From: an uncultured Eubacteriales bacterium
GTDB taxonomy: Bacteria > Bacillota > Clostridia > Oscillospirales > CAG-272
Assembly (NCBI GenBank): GCA_900544985.1
Contig: UQXK01000025.1
Span: forward strand, 1 to 25,061
Length of the DNA stretch: 25,061 nucleotides
Reading direction: 5' to 3'
Below the pieces are notes generated by a model that saw nothing but the letters and a program-made list of their open reading frames with translations, made no database searches and was not told where the DNA came from. Numbering within the stretch: the stretch's first letter is position 1; each line of letters begins with the position of its first letter. Made by a program: the position numbers and the translations under genes. Of the stretch, positions 24,992 through 25,061 are shown piece by piece.

Positions 24992-25061
24992 GAAAAGTTT
25001 CTTGTGTCGGGGTTTGGGGCGGACAGCCCCGACTCCTAACGCACACAAAAAAACGCGGATT

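Overview
The window looks like chromosome of an anaerobic, Gram-positive member of Bacillota (Clostridia). The evidence is a complete six-gene Rnf complex in the order C-D-G-E-A-B, an ATP-type PEP carboxykinase, a DUF1292 protein, strong AGGAGG-type ribosome binding sites, sigma-A-like promoters with 17-base spacers, and frequent TTG starts. No phage, transposase, CRISPR array or rRNA is seen. The family cannot be fixed from the sequence alone; an uncultured gut lineage is my guess.

Left part (1-10.4 kb), mostly minus strand. After a gene-free repeat region (1-419) come a DUF1292 gene, then cysS-rimO-pgsA (tRNA charging, S12 methylthiolation, phosphatidylglycerol synthesis), pckA, an AMP-forming acyl ligase with a downstream acyl carrier protein, a Nudix hydrolase, a GNAT acetyltransferase, a roughly 90-bp tandem repeat and tRNA-Arg(ACG). 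The cysS leader carries a terminator-like hairpin just before the ribosome binding site, with a possible competing pairing.

Middle (10.4-18 kb). A plus-strand operon encodes an exported ComEC-like metallo-beta-lactamase-fold hydrolase, a secreted SGNH-like protein and a membrane-anchored protein with seven RCC1-like repeats. It converges on a minus-strand glpK plus alpha/beta-hydrolase operon (glycerol kinase and a monoacylglycerol-lipase-like enzyme), with a shared bidirectional terminator between them. glpK has a long leader and repeated operator-like half-sites at its promoter. wecB (UDP-GlcNAc 2-epimerase) follows.

Right part (18.2-24.9 kb). One strong promoter drives rnfCDGEAB, whose genes mostly overlap by a few bases, and the operon probably continues into a NusG_II-domain protein and a Gx-transporter/Hpre_diP_synt_I membrane protein. 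RnfG is about twice the usual length and carries two FMN-binding SGAT motifs. RnfE has an added cysteine-containing tail. RnfB carries the N-terminal Cys4 cluster site and four further cysteine groups. Together these point to an elaborated, multi-flavin, ion-motive electron-transfer module. No flavin transferase (ApbE) is present in the window.

Both ends of the window carry the same roughly 95-bp palindrome-rich repeat in opposite orientation (about 40-134 and 24892-24991), likely a dispersed intergenic element.
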